A stretch of 64,000 nt of DNA from Paracoccus fistulariae (GCF_028553785.1 NZ_CP067136.1:2726501-2790500), one strand, 5' to 3'. Shown: positions 1 to 9,122, counted from the first letter of the stretch. Translations and numbers: made by a program. Notes: generated from the sequence alone by a model not told the origin.

Positions 1-635
1 GGCAGGCCGAGGCCGCCGAACTCACCCCCAAGCTCCCACGGCGCCGCCCAGAAATGGCGGCTGTCGCCGACCGTCGGGCTGCCAAGCGCATTCACCACGA
101 CCAGCGCGCCAACGGTGATCCCGCTTTCCAGTACCGCCGAGGCCGAGCCGAGCCCCCCTTTCAGCCAGCCGGTCATCGCGCCGAAGCCCGCGCCCGCGCT
201 GCCGATGGCGAAATCTGCCGAGGCCGCGTGATAGGCGGCGCGGCCAAGGGCGGGATAGGGGTTTGCGGCCCAGTCTTTGCGTCCGCCGTTCAGCAGATCG
301 AACACGATCGCGCCGGGCACCACAGGCACGCGGGCCTCACCGATGGCAAAACCACGGCCATCGGCCAGAAGCCCGGCCATCACCCCGTCGCAGGCCGCCA
401 GACCAAAGGCGGACCCACCCGAAAGGCAAAGCGCGTTCACCTGCGCCACCAGCTTGTCCGGCGCCAGCAGGTCGGTTTCGCGCGTGCCGGGTGCGCCGCC
501 CATCACGTGAACGGCGGCGGCAAAGGGCTGATCCGCGGTCAGCACGGTGACGCCAGATCGCAGGTCCGGGTCATGCGCATTGCCGACCTGAAAGCCGGTG
601 ACATCAGTGATCAGGTTGCGGGGTCCGGGTCTCAT
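1..635 (-). CDS. P1 family peptidase (DmpA/S58-like), 3' end cut by window edge
   Basis: Reading the minus strand from the ATG at 635 gives about 211 residues open to the window edge, starting MRPGPRNLITDVTGFQVGNA. The N-terminal TDV-x-G-x-x-VG pattern, the GGSAFGL segment near residue 86 and a glycine-rich stretch with GSAGAGFGAM are typical of the P1/DmpA family of self-processing N-terminal-nucleophile aminopeptidases. In this family the precursor cuts itself to expose a catalytic Ser or Thr. That part should lie beyond position 1, so activity cannot be judged. No signal peptide is visible, so it is probably cytoplasmic. It is divergent from the phosphatase gene at 733. Family confident, substrate unknown. 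Confidence 0.8.
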   Translation of the reverse strand, partial: MRPGPRNLITDVTGFQVGNAHDPDLRSGVTVLTADQPFAAAVHVMGGAPGTRETDLLAPDKLVAQVNALCLSGGSAFGLAACDGVMAGLLADGRGFAIGEARVPVVPGAIVFDLLNGGRKDWAANPYPALGRAAYHAASADFAIGSAGAGFGAMTGWLKGGLGSASAVLESGITVGALVVVNALGSPTVGDSRHFWAAPWELGGEFGGLGL

Positions 636-732
636 GGGCTTATCCGTTGCATTGCCAGCGGGGCGGAAACCACGCTAGCCTGCGGCCCATGCGCATTGCG
701 ATCAACCCCGTTTCTTTGGCCCAGGACGCCCG

Positions 733-1194
733 ATGACCGCCATTCTTGTCGTCTGCATGGGCAATATCTGCCGCTCTCCGCTGGCCGAGGCTGCGCTGCG
801 TGCAGAGGCATCGGCCCGCGGGCTGGATGTCACCATCGACTCGGCCGGGACCGGCGCTTGGCATATCGGGGATCCGCCCGACAGCCGCGCGCAGGCCGAG
901 CCGTTGCGGCACGGCGTCGATATCTCGGACCAGCGCGCACGGCAGGTCAGTCCGGCGGATTTTGACCGTTTCGACCTGATCCTTGCTGCGGATCGGGACA
1001 ATCTGGCGCATCTGCGGCGGATGCAGCCGAAAGACGGGCGGGCCCGGCTGTCCTTGCTTCTGGATCATGTGCCGGGGCGCGAAGGGCAGGGCATTCCCGA
1101 TCCCTATTATGGCGGCCCCGACGGCTTTGCACGTGCCTGGCAGGATGCCCGGCAAGCGGCCAGCGCGGTGCTGGACCATCTGCCGCCGGGCTGA
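733..1194 (+). CDS. Low molecular weight protein-tyrosine phosphatase
   Basis: This 153-residue cytoplasmic enzyme should hydrolyse phosphotyrosine or similar phosphomonoesters. The catalytic P-loop C-x5-R-S sits at residues 8-15 (Cys8 nucleophile, Arg14), directly after the first beta strand as usual. The general-acid loop is present as DPYYGG with Asp123. The length matches the family (about 150 residues). The start ATG at 733 places the P-loop correctly. It converges on the ion-channel gene with only 8 bases between the stop codons. Low-molecular-weight phosphatases act in polysaccharide export, stress or arsenate reduction, but nothing nearby indicates which; an arsenate reductase role is less likely because no ars genes adjoin. 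Confidence 0.9.
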   Translation: MTAILVVCMGNICRSPLAEAALRAEASARGLDVTIDSAGTGAWHIGDPPDSRAQAEPLRHGVDISDQRARQVSPADFDRFDLILAADRDNLAHLRRMQPKDGRARLSLLLDHVPGREGQGIPDPYYGGPDGFARAWQDARQAASAVLDHLPPG

Positions 1195-1206
1195 CGCGGG
1201 CGTCAG
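1191..1206. terminator. Short hairpin covering both convergent stop codons
   Basis: The palindrome CTGACGCGGGCGTCAG (6-bp stem, 4-base loop) contains the TGA of the phosphatase gene and the TGA of the converging channel gene. It has no T-tract, so it is only a weak candidate for a shared terminator. Confidence 0.3.
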
Positions 1207-1649
1207 TCGTCCTCTGCCTCCATATGCTCCAGTTGCTTGACGCGGATATAGCGCAGCGCCTCGACCATGAAGGCGGTCATCAGGCCGATATTCAGCATGC
1301 CATTCGCGGCCATCATGCCACCCAGAATGCGCCATTCCCGCGCCAGCAGCACGTCGCCATAGCCCAGCGTGGTATAGCTGACCAAGGCGAAATAGACCGA
1401 TTCTTCCAGCGTCGTCAGCGCGCCAAGATAGCGCAGCATCAACGCCCAGACCCAGACATCGACCGTCGTGACCGCCAGCGCCCACAGGCTGACCGCGACG
1501 ATGATCAGGATCAGCTTGGGCCGATGCGGCGGTCTGACCAGCCAGTCCGAGAGCCGGGCAAAGACGGCCGCGAAGCTCAGAACCGCAAGGCCTGACAGGA
1601 ATACGGTAATCAGCATCATCACGCTGCCAAGGGCGATCTGAAACAGCAT
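1203..1649 (-). CDS. One-pore ion channel (potassium-channel family)
   Basis: The 148-residue membrane protein has hydrophobic segments at about 4-30 and 46-74, a pore loop carrying TTLGYGD at residues 93-99 (the K+ selectivity-filter signature), and a final helix at about 108-130 followed by a short charged tail ending in acidic residues. This is the two-pore-helix arrangement of the Ion_trans_2 family, here with one extra N-terminal helix. The start at 1649 is preferred because GGAAAGG lies 7 bases upstream. An in-frame ATG at 1667 and longer forms would overlap smpB. It probably lets K+ pass across the inner membrane. No regulatory RCK domain is present. Confidence 0.8.
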   Translation of the reverse strand: MLFQIALGSVMMLITVFLSGLAVLSFAAVFARLSDWLVRPPHRPKLILIIVAVSLWALAVTTVDVWVWALMLRYLGALTTLEESVYFALVSYTTLGYGDVLLAREWRILGGMMAANGMLNIGLMTAFMVEALRYIRVKQLEHMEAEDD

Positions 1650-1764
1650 CGGGTTGCGCCTTTCCATTTTGCGGCAGGTTAGCGGGGTGCAGGCCGTGGA
1701 TATAGGGGGCCTTGCCGCCGCCGCCCGCTTTACTTTGCGGATGTGCCACCCTATCTGATCCTGC

Positions 1765-2238
1765 ATGGCAAAGGCTGATGAAAACAAGAATTACAAGGTA
1801 ATCGCCGAAAACCGGCGGGCGCGTTTCGATTATTTCATCGAAAGCGATCTTGAGGTCGGCATCGTGCTGACCGGGTCCGAGGTGAAATCGCTTCGCACCG
1901 GACAGTCGAATATTGCCGAAAGCTATGCCTCGGTCGAGGACGGAGAGCTGTGGCTGGTCAACGGTCATATCGCCGCGCTGACCAATGCCGGGGTCTTCGG
2001 CCATGAGGAACGCCGCAAGCGCAAGCTGCTGGTCAGCAAGCGAGAGCTGTCGCGCCTGTGGCAGGCCATCGGGCGCGAAGGAATGACGCTGGTTCCGCTG
2101 GTGATGTATTTCAACCATCGCGGGCTGGTGAAGCTGAAGATCGGCGTCGCCAAGGGCAAGAAGGTGGCCGACAAGCGCGAAACCAGCGCCAAGCGCGACT
2201 GGAACCGGCAAAAACAGCGGCTTTTGAAGCAGGGATAG
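1765..2238 (+). CDS. smpB: SsrA-binding protein SmpB
   Basis: The 157-residue protein binds tmRNA and delivers it to stalled ribosomes for trans-translation. It shows the SmpB OB-fold landmarks: [13 protein letters not shown] near the start, the [13 protein letters not shown] segment (about 32-44), and the basic C-terminal tail [17 protein letters not shown] that enters the mRNA channel. The length is normal. The tmRNA gene (ssrA) itself is not in this window. It is divergent from the ion-channel gene. The sulfurtransferase gene follows after a 142-base gap. Confidence 0.97.
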   Translation: MAKADENKNYKVIAENRRARFDYFIESDLEVGIVLTGSEVKSLRTGQSNIAESYASVEDGELWLVNGHIAALTNAGVFGHEERRKRKLLVSKRELSRLWQAIGREGMTLVPLVMYFNHRGLVKLKIGVAKGKKVADKRETSAKRDWNRQKQRLLKQG

Positions 2239-2380
2239 GCATGGCGGCGCGGCTTCAGGCGCGCCAAGATGCCTAAAATCCACGGAAAGACAGGCTTCTG
2301 CGCAAGGCGCCATTGCAGCGCGGCCAAGGCCCGGTTAAATCCTCTGCAAGCAAATCGCGGTGTTAACAGAGGGGATTCCC

Positions 2381-3235
2381 ATGCAGGACGATCCGAAAAC
2401 GCTGGTCTCGACCGACTGGCTTGCCGCGCATCTGAACGATCCTGACCTGCGGATTGTGGACGCAAGCTGGCATATGCCTGCCTCGGGGCGGGATGCGCGG
2501 GCCGAATACGAGGCCGCGCATGTCCCCAATGCCCGCTTCTTTGATGTCGAGGCGATTTCGGACAAGCGCAGCGCCCTGCCGCATATGGCCCCCCCGGTCG
2601 AGCTGTTCATCAGCCGCATGCGGGCCATGGGGATCGGCGATGGCCATCAGATCGTCATCTATGACAATTCCGACGTGCGCAGCGCGGCCCGCGTCTGGTG
2701 GACCTTTCGCCTGATGGGCAAGAAGGACGTGGCCGTTCTGGATGGCGGTTTCGCCAAATGGCAGGCCGAAGGGCGCCCGGTCGAGGATCTGCCCCCCGTC
2801 ATGCGCGACCGCCATATCACCGTGCAGCGTCAGGCCGGGCTGGTCCGCGACGTGACGCAGGTGGCGGCGGCGTCGAAACTGGGCGATTACAGCATCATCG
2901 ACGCCCGCGCGCCCGAGCGTTTTCGCGGCGAGGTCGATGAGCCGCGTCCGGGCCTGCGCGCCGGTCACATTCCGGGCGCGCAGAACCTGCCCTTTGGCCG
3001 CCTGTATAATGGCGATGGCACGATGAAGGATCCCGATGCCATCCGCGCCGAATTCGAAGCCGCAGGCATCGACCTGTCCCGGCCCGCCATCACCACCTGC
3101 GGCAGCGGCGTGACCGCCGCGATCCTGTCGCTGGCGCTTGAGCGGATCGGCCATCAAGACCATTCCCTGTATGACGGAAGCTGGACCGAATGGGGCAGCT
3201 TTTCCGATCTGCCAATCGCAACCGGAGACGCCTGA
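2381..3235 (+). CDS. sseA: 3-mercaptopyruvate sulfurtransferase (two-domain rhodanese)
   Basis: A 284-residue protein with two rhodanese domains (about 8-125 and 160-280). Only the second carries the catalytic loop CGSGVTA (Cys240-Ala246). That sequence, rather than the CRKG-type loop of thiosulfate sulfurtransferases, points to 3-mercaptopyruvate as sulfur donor. The ATG at 2381 is preferred over the in-frame GTG at 2360 because GAGGGG lies 7 bases upstream of the ATG. It acts in cytoplasmic cysteine catabolism and sulfur transfer. The aminotransferase starts 3 bases after its stop, so the two are almost certainly co-transcribed, consistent with transamination of cysteine to mercaptopyruvate before this step. 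Confidence 0.93.
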   Translation: MQDDPKTLVSTDWLAAHLNDPDLRIVDASWHMPASGRDARAEYEAAHVPNARFFDVEAISDKRSALPHMAPPVELFISRMRAMGIGDGHQIVIYDNSDVRSAARVWWTFRLMGKKDVAVLDGGFAKWQAEGRPVEDLPPVMRDRHITVQRQAGLVRDVTQVAAASKLGDYSIIDARAPERFRGEVDEPRPGLRAGHIPGAQNLPFGRLYNGDGTMKDPDAIRAEFEAAGIDLSRPAITTCGSGVTAAILSLALERIGHQDHSLYDGSWTEWGSFSDLPIATGDA

Positions 3236-3238
3236 AAC

Positions 3239-4420
3239 ATGCTGTCCAATCTGAAGCCGCAAGCCCCCGACAAGATCCTGATGCTGATCGAGGAATTCAA
3301 GGGCGATACCCGTCAGGGAAAGATCGACCTGGGGGTCGGGGTCTACAAGGATCCGAATGGCGTGACGCCGGTCATGCGCGCGGTGAAAGAGGCCGAAAAG
3401 CGGATCTGGGAAAGCCAGACCAGTAAGGCCTATACGGTTCTGGCCGGCGAGGCGGATTACCGCAACGCGCTGGCGGCGATGGTTCTGGGCGATGTGCCCG
3501 CCGACCGGACAGCCTCGGTCGCGACGGTCGGTGGCACGGGCGCGATCCGTCAGGCGCTGGAACTGGCGCGCATGGCGAACCCGGATGTGACGGTCTATGT
3601 CTCGGACCCGACCTGGCCGAACCACCTGTCGATCATGAAATTCATGGGTCTGCCCTTTGTCGAATACCGCTATTTCGACAATGAGACGCGGGGCGTGGAT
3701 TTCGAGGCGATGAAGGCCGATATCGCCAAGGCGGGCAAGGGCGACGTCGTTCTGTTGCATGGCTGCTGTCACAACCCGACCGGCGCCAACCTGACGCTGG
3801 ACCAGTGGCAAGAGGTGGTCGCGATCCTTGAAAAATCCGGGGCCATCCCGCTGATCGACCTGGCCTATCAGGGCTTTGGCGACGGTCTGGACGCGGATGC
3901 GCAAGGAACCCGGCTGGTCGCCTCGCGCCTGCCAGAGGTTTTGATCGCCGCCTCTTGCAGCAAGAATTTCGGGATCTATCGCGAACGCACCGGCCTGCTG
4001 ATCGCCCTGACCGAAAATGCCGAGGCGCGCGATCTGACGCAGGGGGCGATGGCCTTTCTGAACCGGCAGAATTTCTCATTCCCGCCCGATCACGGCGCAC
4101 GGGTCGTCAGCACGATCCTGACCGATGACGGTCTGCGCGGCGATTGGATGGCCGAGCTTGAAGAGATCCGCAACACCCTGCTGGGATTGCGCGATCAGCT
4201 TGCATCCGAACTGCGCAGCCTGTCGGACAGCGACCGGTTCGATTTCATCGCCCGCCATCGCGGCATGTTCTCGCGTCTGGGCGCCACGCCCGAACAGGTG
4301 CAGACCCTGAAACAAGAGAGCGGGATCTATATGGTCGGCGACTCACGCCTGAACATTGCCGGTCTGAACCGGGATACGGTGCCGGTTCTGGCCCGTGCGA
4401 TCGTCGAAGCGGGCATCTGA
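3239..4420 (+). CDS. Class I aromatic/aspartate aminotransferase
   Basis: A 393-residue PLP-dependent aminotransferase of the AspC/TyrB fold. The PLP lysine is Lys242 in the motif SCSKNFG. The HNPTG motif (about 178-182) and the C-terminal SRLNIAGLN segment, which holds the arginine that binds the substrate carboxylate, are also present. Like TyrB-type enzymes it should exchange aromatic amino acids and aspartate with 2-oxoglutarate in the cytoplasm. It sits 3 bases behind the sulfurtransferase gene and ends at a strong terminator, forming a two-gene unit. Whether cysteine or aromatic amino acids are the main substrate cannot be told from sequence alone. Confidence 0.92.
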   Translation: MLSNLKPQAPDKILMLIEEFKGDTRQGKIDLGVGVYKDPNGVTPVMRAVKEAEKRIWESQTSKAYTVLAGEADYRNALAAMVLGDVPADRTASVATVGGTGAIRQALELARMANPDVTVYVSDPTWPNHLSIMKFMGLPFVEYRYFDNETRGVDFEAMKADIAKAGKGDVVLLHGCCHNPTGANLTLDQWQEVVAILEKSGAIPLIDLAYQGFGDGLDADAQGTRLVASRLPEVLIAASCSKNFGIYRERTGLLIALTENAEARDLTQGAMAFLNRQNFSFPPDHGARVVSTILTDDGLRGDWMAELEEIRNTLLGLRDQLASELRSLSDSDRFDFIARHRGMFSRLGATPEQVQTLKQESGIYMVGDSRLNIAGLNRDTVPVLARAIVEAGI

Positions 4421-4443
4421 TCCAAAAAAGATACCGACAATCG

Positions 4444-4472
4444 GGGCGGTGCCGAAGGGCACCGCCCTTTTT
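4444..4472 (+). terminator. Rho-independent terminator after the aminotransferase
   Basis: A perfect 10-bp stem (4444-4453 pairs with 4458-4467) has a GAAG tetraloop and is followed by five T. It ends the sulfurtransferase-aminotransferase unit. Confidence 0.9.
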
Positions 4473-4651
4473 CATGCGTGGGCAACAGGGCGTGGCTTCG
4501 ACCAATGAAAACAAACTGTTTTGTATGTTTACTTGATCCCCTTATGGCTGCCTTCAGGTCAAACCTGCCGCCGGACATGCCCCGGAGGCGCGCGACAGGA
4601 CGTCACGCAAACCCATTATCGGGTTGTTTTGATGCAGATTGCTCGTAAAAA

Positions 4652-4691
4652 GTGTATCACATTCATATGATCACTTTACTTCATCGTGATC
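4652..4691. promoter_or_regulatory. Repeated GTGAT/ATCAC half-sites upstream of the arylsulfatase
   Basis: The AT-rich upstream region contains GTGTATCAC (4652-4660), GATCAC (4669-4674) and GTGATC (4686-4691). The last two form an inverted repeat with an 11-base gap, 20 bases before the sulfatase start. This is a plausible operator for a dimeric regulator. No regulator gene adjoins. The rest of 4473-4710 shows nothing else recognisable. Confidence 0.35.
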
Positions 4692-4710
4692 GACATTTGG
4701 GAGAAATGGC

Positions 4711-6315
4711 ATGAGAAAATGGCGCTTCCTCATGTGCCTCTTGCCCGCGATCGGGCTTGCAGGAACATCAGTCGCTCAGGACCAGTCCGAGCAGACCAGC
4801 ACCACCGACAGGCCGAATATCCTTGTCATCTGGGGTGATGACATTGGCTGGCAGAACGTTTCGGCCTACGGAATGGGAACCATGGGCTATACCACGCCCA
4901 ATATCGACCGGATCGCGGAAGAAGGGATCCGCTTTACCGACCATTATGCGCAGCCCAGCTGCACGGCGGGTCGCGCGGCCTTTATCACCGGCCAGTATCC
5001 GATCCGTTCGGGCATGACGACGGTCGGCTAGCCGGGCTCGCCCCTTGGCCTGCAGGCCGGATCGCCGTCGCTGGCGGAAGAGCTGAAAGAGGTCGGTTAT
5101 CGCACCGGGCATTTCGGCAAGAACCACCTTGGCGACCGCAACGAGCATTTGCCAACGGTCCACGGGTTCGACGAATTCTTCGGCAACCTCTATCACCTCA
5201 ATACGCAGGAAGAGGCCGAACAGCGCGACTATCAGCGCTTCGGCGAAAAATTCTCGGGCTCGCTTGAGGAATATGAGGCACAGTTCGGTACGCGCGGGGT
5301 GATCCACTCCTTCGCGTCCGAGACCGACGACGAGACCGAGCAGCCGCGCTTTGGCCGCGTGGGCAAGCAGACGATCGAGGATACCGGCCCGCTGACGCAA
5401 GAGCGGATGAAGAATTTCGACGAAGGTGAGGTCATTCCGCTGGCCAAGGAATTCATGGCCGCAGCGCAGGATGCCGGAGAGCCTTTCTTTGTCTGGCTCA
5501 ACACCAGCCGGATGCATCTTTACACGCGGCTGAACGACGAATGGCGCTATGCCGCCGAGGAATATACCTCAGAGGCCGATTATCACGGCTCGGGGATGTT
5601 GCAGCATGACCACGATATCGGGCTGGTGCTGGACTGGCTGGACGAACGCGGCCTCTCTGACAATACCATCGTCTGGTATTCCACCGATAACGGCCCCGAG
5701 CATACGTCATGGCCGCATGGTGCCACCACGCCGTTCCGCGGCGAGAAGATGACCACCTATGAGGGCGGCGTCCGCGTGATCTCGATGCTGCGCTGGCCGG
5801 GGGTGATCGAAGAGGGCAGGGTGCTGAACGGCATTCAGGGCCATCAGGACATGTTCACCTCATTGGCGGCTGCGGCGGGGATCGACGATATCAGCGCCGA
5901 AGTCATGGAAGAGAAAAAGCAATATATCGACGGCGTGAACAACCTGCCCTACTGGAAGGGTGAGCAGGACGGTTCGAACCGCGACAGCATCTTCTATTAC
6001 TATGAAAGCAAGCTGACCGCCGTGCGGATGGGTCCGTGGAAGTTCCACTTCTCGACCAAGGAAGATTACTACGCCAATGTGGTTCCGCGCACCGTGCCGC
6101 TGGTCTTCAACATCCGTATGGATCCGTTCGAAAGCTATTCCAGTTCGGATGCCTATGGACATCTGATGCAGAAGGTTTCGTGGCTGATCCAGCCGATGGG
6201 CGTTCTGATGAACCAGCACCTTGCCACGCTGGCTGAATACCCGCCGGTTCAGGGCGGCACCTCGTTCGACATGTCGAATGTGGTTGGCGAATTCCTTGAG
6301 AAGGGCATGCAATAG
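4711..6315 (+). pseudogene. Exported arylsulfatase interrupted by an in-frame TAG at codon 107
   Basis: One continuous frame of 535 codons encodes a sulfatase, broken only by TAG at 5029-5031. Upstream lie a signal peptide (about 1-22, cleavage near SVA-QD), metal ligands Asp43 and Asp44 in WGDDIGW, and the formylglycine site CTAGR with Cys84. Downstream, about 428 open codons keep [22 protein letters not shown], the histidine- and DNGPEH-type metal region and the normal C-terminus. The family cleaves sulfate esters, here in the periplasm. Apart from the stop codon no damage is seen, so this is a recent nonsense mutation, a sequence error, or a gene expressed by stop-codon readthrough. The 106-residue product alone would be inactive. 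Confidence 0.85.
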
Positions 6316-6382
6316 GGTCACTTGATGGCGCGTTCCCCTGGGGCGCGCTGACAGACCCCCGGTCCTTGCCGGGATCGACTGC

Positions 6383-6415
6383 AAAAAAGGGCGGTGCCAT
6401 ATGGCGCCGCCCTTT
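6383..6415. terminator. Bidirectional terminator between the sulfatase and coiled-coil genes
   Basis: A 10-bp stem (6389-6398 with 6403-6412, one G-T pair) is flanked by six A on the left and TTT on the right. It can end the sulfatase transcript on the plus strand and the membrane-protein transcript on the minus strand. Confidence 0.75.
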
Positions 6416-6458
6416 CCCTTTCCGCAGGGCCATTGGCCCCCGCCTGCGTGGTCCGCGC

Positions 6459-6788
6459 CTACCGCCGCGCCAGCTTGCGTTCGATATAGCCGCGCAATTC
6501 CTCGACCTCGGCGCGGCTTTCGCGCAGCCCGTCCATGGCCGCCTCCAGTTCCGATTCCGCCCCGCGCAGCTTGCTGCGCAGCTCTCCCTCGCGCTCTTCC
6601 AGCCGGTCGATGGCTTCGTCGCGGGCCTCTTCGGCGTCGTGCAACTGCTGCGCCATATGGTCCAGTTCCGACATGTCCGACCGGGTCGAGCGGAACAGGC
6701 GGTGGACAAGCCAGCTTGCCAGCCAGCCCAGCAGGAAGGCGGCAAAGAGGATGATCGCGGTGACGGTGATGAATTCGGTGCGGTTCAT
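6459..6788 (-). CDS. Small inner-membrane protein with a coiled coil
   Basis: A 109-residue protein whose start is set at MNRTEFITV (6788). The longer frame would run back into the preceding gene. Residues about 6-28 form one transmembrane helix. Residues about 38-104 are charged, rich in Glu and Arg with regular Leu/Ala spacing (LHDAEEARDEAIDRLEEREGE), and predict a long coiled coil facing the cytoplasm. No enzyme motif is present. It begins 10 bases after the stop of the OmpA-type gene, so the two are likely one operon and may act together in the envelope. Function unknown. Confidence 0.75.
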   Translation of the reverse strand: MNRTEFITVTAIILFAAFLLGWLASWLVHRLFRSTRSDMSELDHMAQQLHDAEEARDEAIDRLEEREGELRSKLRGAESELEAAMDGLRESRAEVEELRGYIERKLARR

Positions 6789-6798
6789 ATGTCGGGCT

Positions 6799-9060
6799 TC
6801 ACTCGGTTGCGGCTTCTGTGGCGATCTCACCGGGGCGGGGTGAGGGGCGTGGCGTGTCGGCATCGGGCGTCAGAACCGGGACGACCATATTCTCTTCGCG
6901 GGCTTCCGGTGACTGGAATTCCTCGCTGGCCCCGACCATCGCCGGAGCGAAAGGCGTCGCGCCAGCAGTCGGGCGCGAGGGGCCGAAGAATTCAGTCTCG
7001 ACCCGGTGCGCGGGATCCGAAGGCGGCAGCACCAGCGACCGGATCATGGTCGCGGCATCGGTCAGGTTGACCGGGCCATCCGTATCCTCGCCCAGAAAAG
7101 CGGGGCCAAGCGTGACGTCCACGGGATCGCCGGTGGGGGCGTCGAACTCGTCGTCATCGCTGTGATCGGCGTCATCGCCTGCGGGGGCGCTGGTTTGGCC
7201 CTGCAGCGTGATGGGCGGCGGCAGGGTTTCGGTCCGCACCGGGCGTTCCGACAGCAGCCGGAATTCGATGCGGCGGTTTTCCTCGCGCCCCGCCTCGGTC
7301 TCATTGCTGGCAATGGGCTGGCTTTCGCCGTACCCGCGCGACGTCATGTTGGCGGTGTTGATCCCGGCCTCTTGCATGGCGCGGACCAGCGCCTGCGCGC
7401 GGCCGCGCGACAGGTCGGCATTGAACCCTTCCGAGCCCTGCGAATCCGTATGCCCGCCCGCCTCGACCTGGTAATCGCGGCATTCGCCCATGACATCGGC
7501 CAGCCGCTCCAGCGTCGGCGCGGGATCGCCCGCGATCGAGGATTTGTTCGGTTCGAAACCGATTTCGGCCTCGGACATGATGATGTTCAACTGCCGCACG
7601 CATTCATTGCCATCGGGCAGGTTCAGCGCCGGATCCAGCAGCCGGTCATAGCGCACCGACAGATCGAAGGGCACGCCGGGGCCCAGGCGGTCGGCCAGCC
7701 GTGCGGCGGCGGCCTCGGTCGCTTCGGGATTGCCCGATGTGCCCGACAGCTTGATCAGATCGGCCGAGACCTGGACGCTGCCATGATCCAGCGTGTCCAG
7801 CGCCTCCAGCGCGGCCAGAACCCGCACCGTCCAGCCCGAGGGCACGGCATCGTCATCGCGCAGATCGCTGTCCACCTGCAGGAAGCGCGATTTGGCAAGG
7901 CTATCCACGGCCTCGTGCATCCGGGCATTGGTGATCGGGCCGCGCATGGACAGGCGCTGCGTTTCCTCCAGCACGGCGACGAATTCCACCGGGCCCTGAT
8001 CCTGATCGCTGGACGATTCCTCTTGCTCGGTCCGCAGCGAGAAGACATCGGGCAGCGTCTGTTCCAGCTTTGCGGCAACGGTGGCATAGGTGTCGGGCGG
8101 CACGCTGGCGGGCACGGTCAGCGCGACATCGGCATCCGACAGCGTCACCACACCGCCGCCAAGCTCTTTCACGGCATTGATCGCCGCCACGGCGCCCCTG
8201 GCCCAGTCGGGCGAGGGCGAGCCAAGGCCCAGCGTGCAGCCCGGAATGCCATGCATTCCTGCATCCACCGCGGCCTCGATGATCCGGTCGCGGCCATCCT
8301 CGCTATCGGCGGAACAGGCATCGAAACGCGCGCCGTCCTCATCGATCAGGAAGCGCAGCGTGAAGGGCGAAATCACCGGGCGGGGTGCCGAAATCTCGGT
8401 CCGCAACTCGACGCCAGCGGGCACCGCCTGTTTCAGCGAGGTTTCCAGCCGCCCTTTTTCCTCGCGGCTGTCGGTGATGGCGGAAATGCTGACCTGCCCG
8501 GTCTCGATGGAAATCTTGGCGCGCGGGGCCAGTTGCGCGGCGCGCAGGCCGAATTGCACCGCCTTGGACCAGCCCTGCGGCGGCTTCTGGTCCGATGTCT
8601 CCAGAAGGTCGGTGATCTGCGGCGCGGCGGTTTCGTCGCGCAAGGTGCGGATCAGCGCCGCGCGGTCGCTGGACGAGGGGATCAGCCCGATCACCGAAAT
8701 CCCGTCATCATTGCGCAAAAGCTCGATCTTCAGCGGCGGCGGTTCCAGCGCGGCGACGGCGGCGACGGTCATTTCATCCACGACGCGGCTGGAATCGATC
8801 ACGGTCGAGGCCACGGTCATGGCGCGAAAGCGATCCACCTCTGTCGGGGCGGTGCCGGACAGGTGGACCTGTAAACCATCGGTTGTGACGGTCACCCAGT
8901 CCTTGCTTTCCAGCATCAGCGCCGCCTGCACATCCTCAAGCGATCGTTTCTCGATGAACTCCGCCGCCCGGTTTGCGCCCCACCAACACAGCCCGCCTGC
9001 GGCAGTCAGCACCAGGACGGTGGCAAGCGATGTGGTAAGCCTGCGGCGGGATGAGGCCAT
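6799..9060 (-). CDS. OmpA-family peptidoglycan-binding protein with BON-like repeats
   Basis: A 753-residue envelope protein. Residues about 9-28 are a single hydrophobic anchor. About 35-480 hold several repeated modules of roughly 70-100 residues that look like BON (phospholipid-binding) folds, the first reading VTTDGLQVHLSGTAPTEVDRFRA. About 490-603 is an OmpA C-terminal domain (IGFEPNKSSIAGD, GGHTDSQGSEGFNADLSRGRAQA, ENRRIEFRLL) that binds peptidoglycan. A 150-residue acidic, proline-rich tail follows and is probably disordered. It likely tethers the inner membrane to the cell wall. It is followed 10 bases later by the coiled-coil protein gene. Exact role unknown. Confidence 0.85.
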   Translation of the reverse strand: MASSRRRLTTSLATVLVLTAAGGLCWWGANRAAEFIEKRSLEDVQAALMLESKDWVTVTTDGLQVHLSGTAPTEVDRFRAMTVASTVIDSSRVVDEMTVAAVAALEPPPLKIELLRNDDGISVIGLIPSSSDRAALIRTLRDETAAPQITDLLETSDQKPPQGWSKAVQFGLRAAQLAPRAKISIETGQVSISAITDSREEKGRLETSLKQAVPAGVELRTEISAPRPVISPFTLRFLIDEDGARFDACSADSEDGRDRIIEAAVDAGMHGIPGCTLGLGSPSPDWARGAVAAINAVKELGGGVVTLSDADVALTVPASVPPDTYATVAAKLEQTLPDVFSLRTEQEESSSDQDQGPVEFVAVLEETQRLSMRGPITNARMHEAVDSLAKSRFLQVDSDLRDDDAVPSGWTVRVLAALEALDTLDHGSVQVSADLIKLSGTSGNPEATEAAAARLADRLGPGVPFDLSVRYDRLLDPALNLPDGNECVRQLNIIMSEAEIGFEPNKSSIAGDPAPTLERLADVMGECRDYQVEAGGHTDSQGSEGFNADLSRGRAQALVRAMQEAGINTANMTSRGYGESQPIASNETEAGREENRRIEFRLLSERPVRTETLPPPITLQGQTSAPAGDDADHSDDDEFDAPTGDPVDVTLGPAFLGEDTDGPVNLTDAATMIRSLVLPPSDPAHRVETEFFGPSRPTAGATPFAPAMVGASEEFQSPEAREENMVVPVLTPDADTPRPSPRPGEIATEAATE

Positions 9061-9122
9061 GTGACGGTGCCTTTCGCGGTTTCAAGCTGCTTTCGTCTAC
9101 CCATCCCCTGACCGGGGCGCAA

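Noticed and set aside
640..2313. 557-residue minus-strand ORF
   Set aside because: It is antisense to the phosphatase and SmpB genes and runs through the channel gene in another frame; no domain is recognisable.
5029..5031. TAG read as pyrrolysine or another recoded amino acid
   Set aside because: No pyrrolysine genes or recoding structure were seen, and alphaproteobacteria seldom encode it; mutation or error is simpler.
7006..8874. 622-residue plus-strand ORF opposite the OmpA-type gene
   Set aside because: It is a GC-rich shadow with Arg/Gly/His-rich sequence, while the minus strand encodes a clear OmpA domain.
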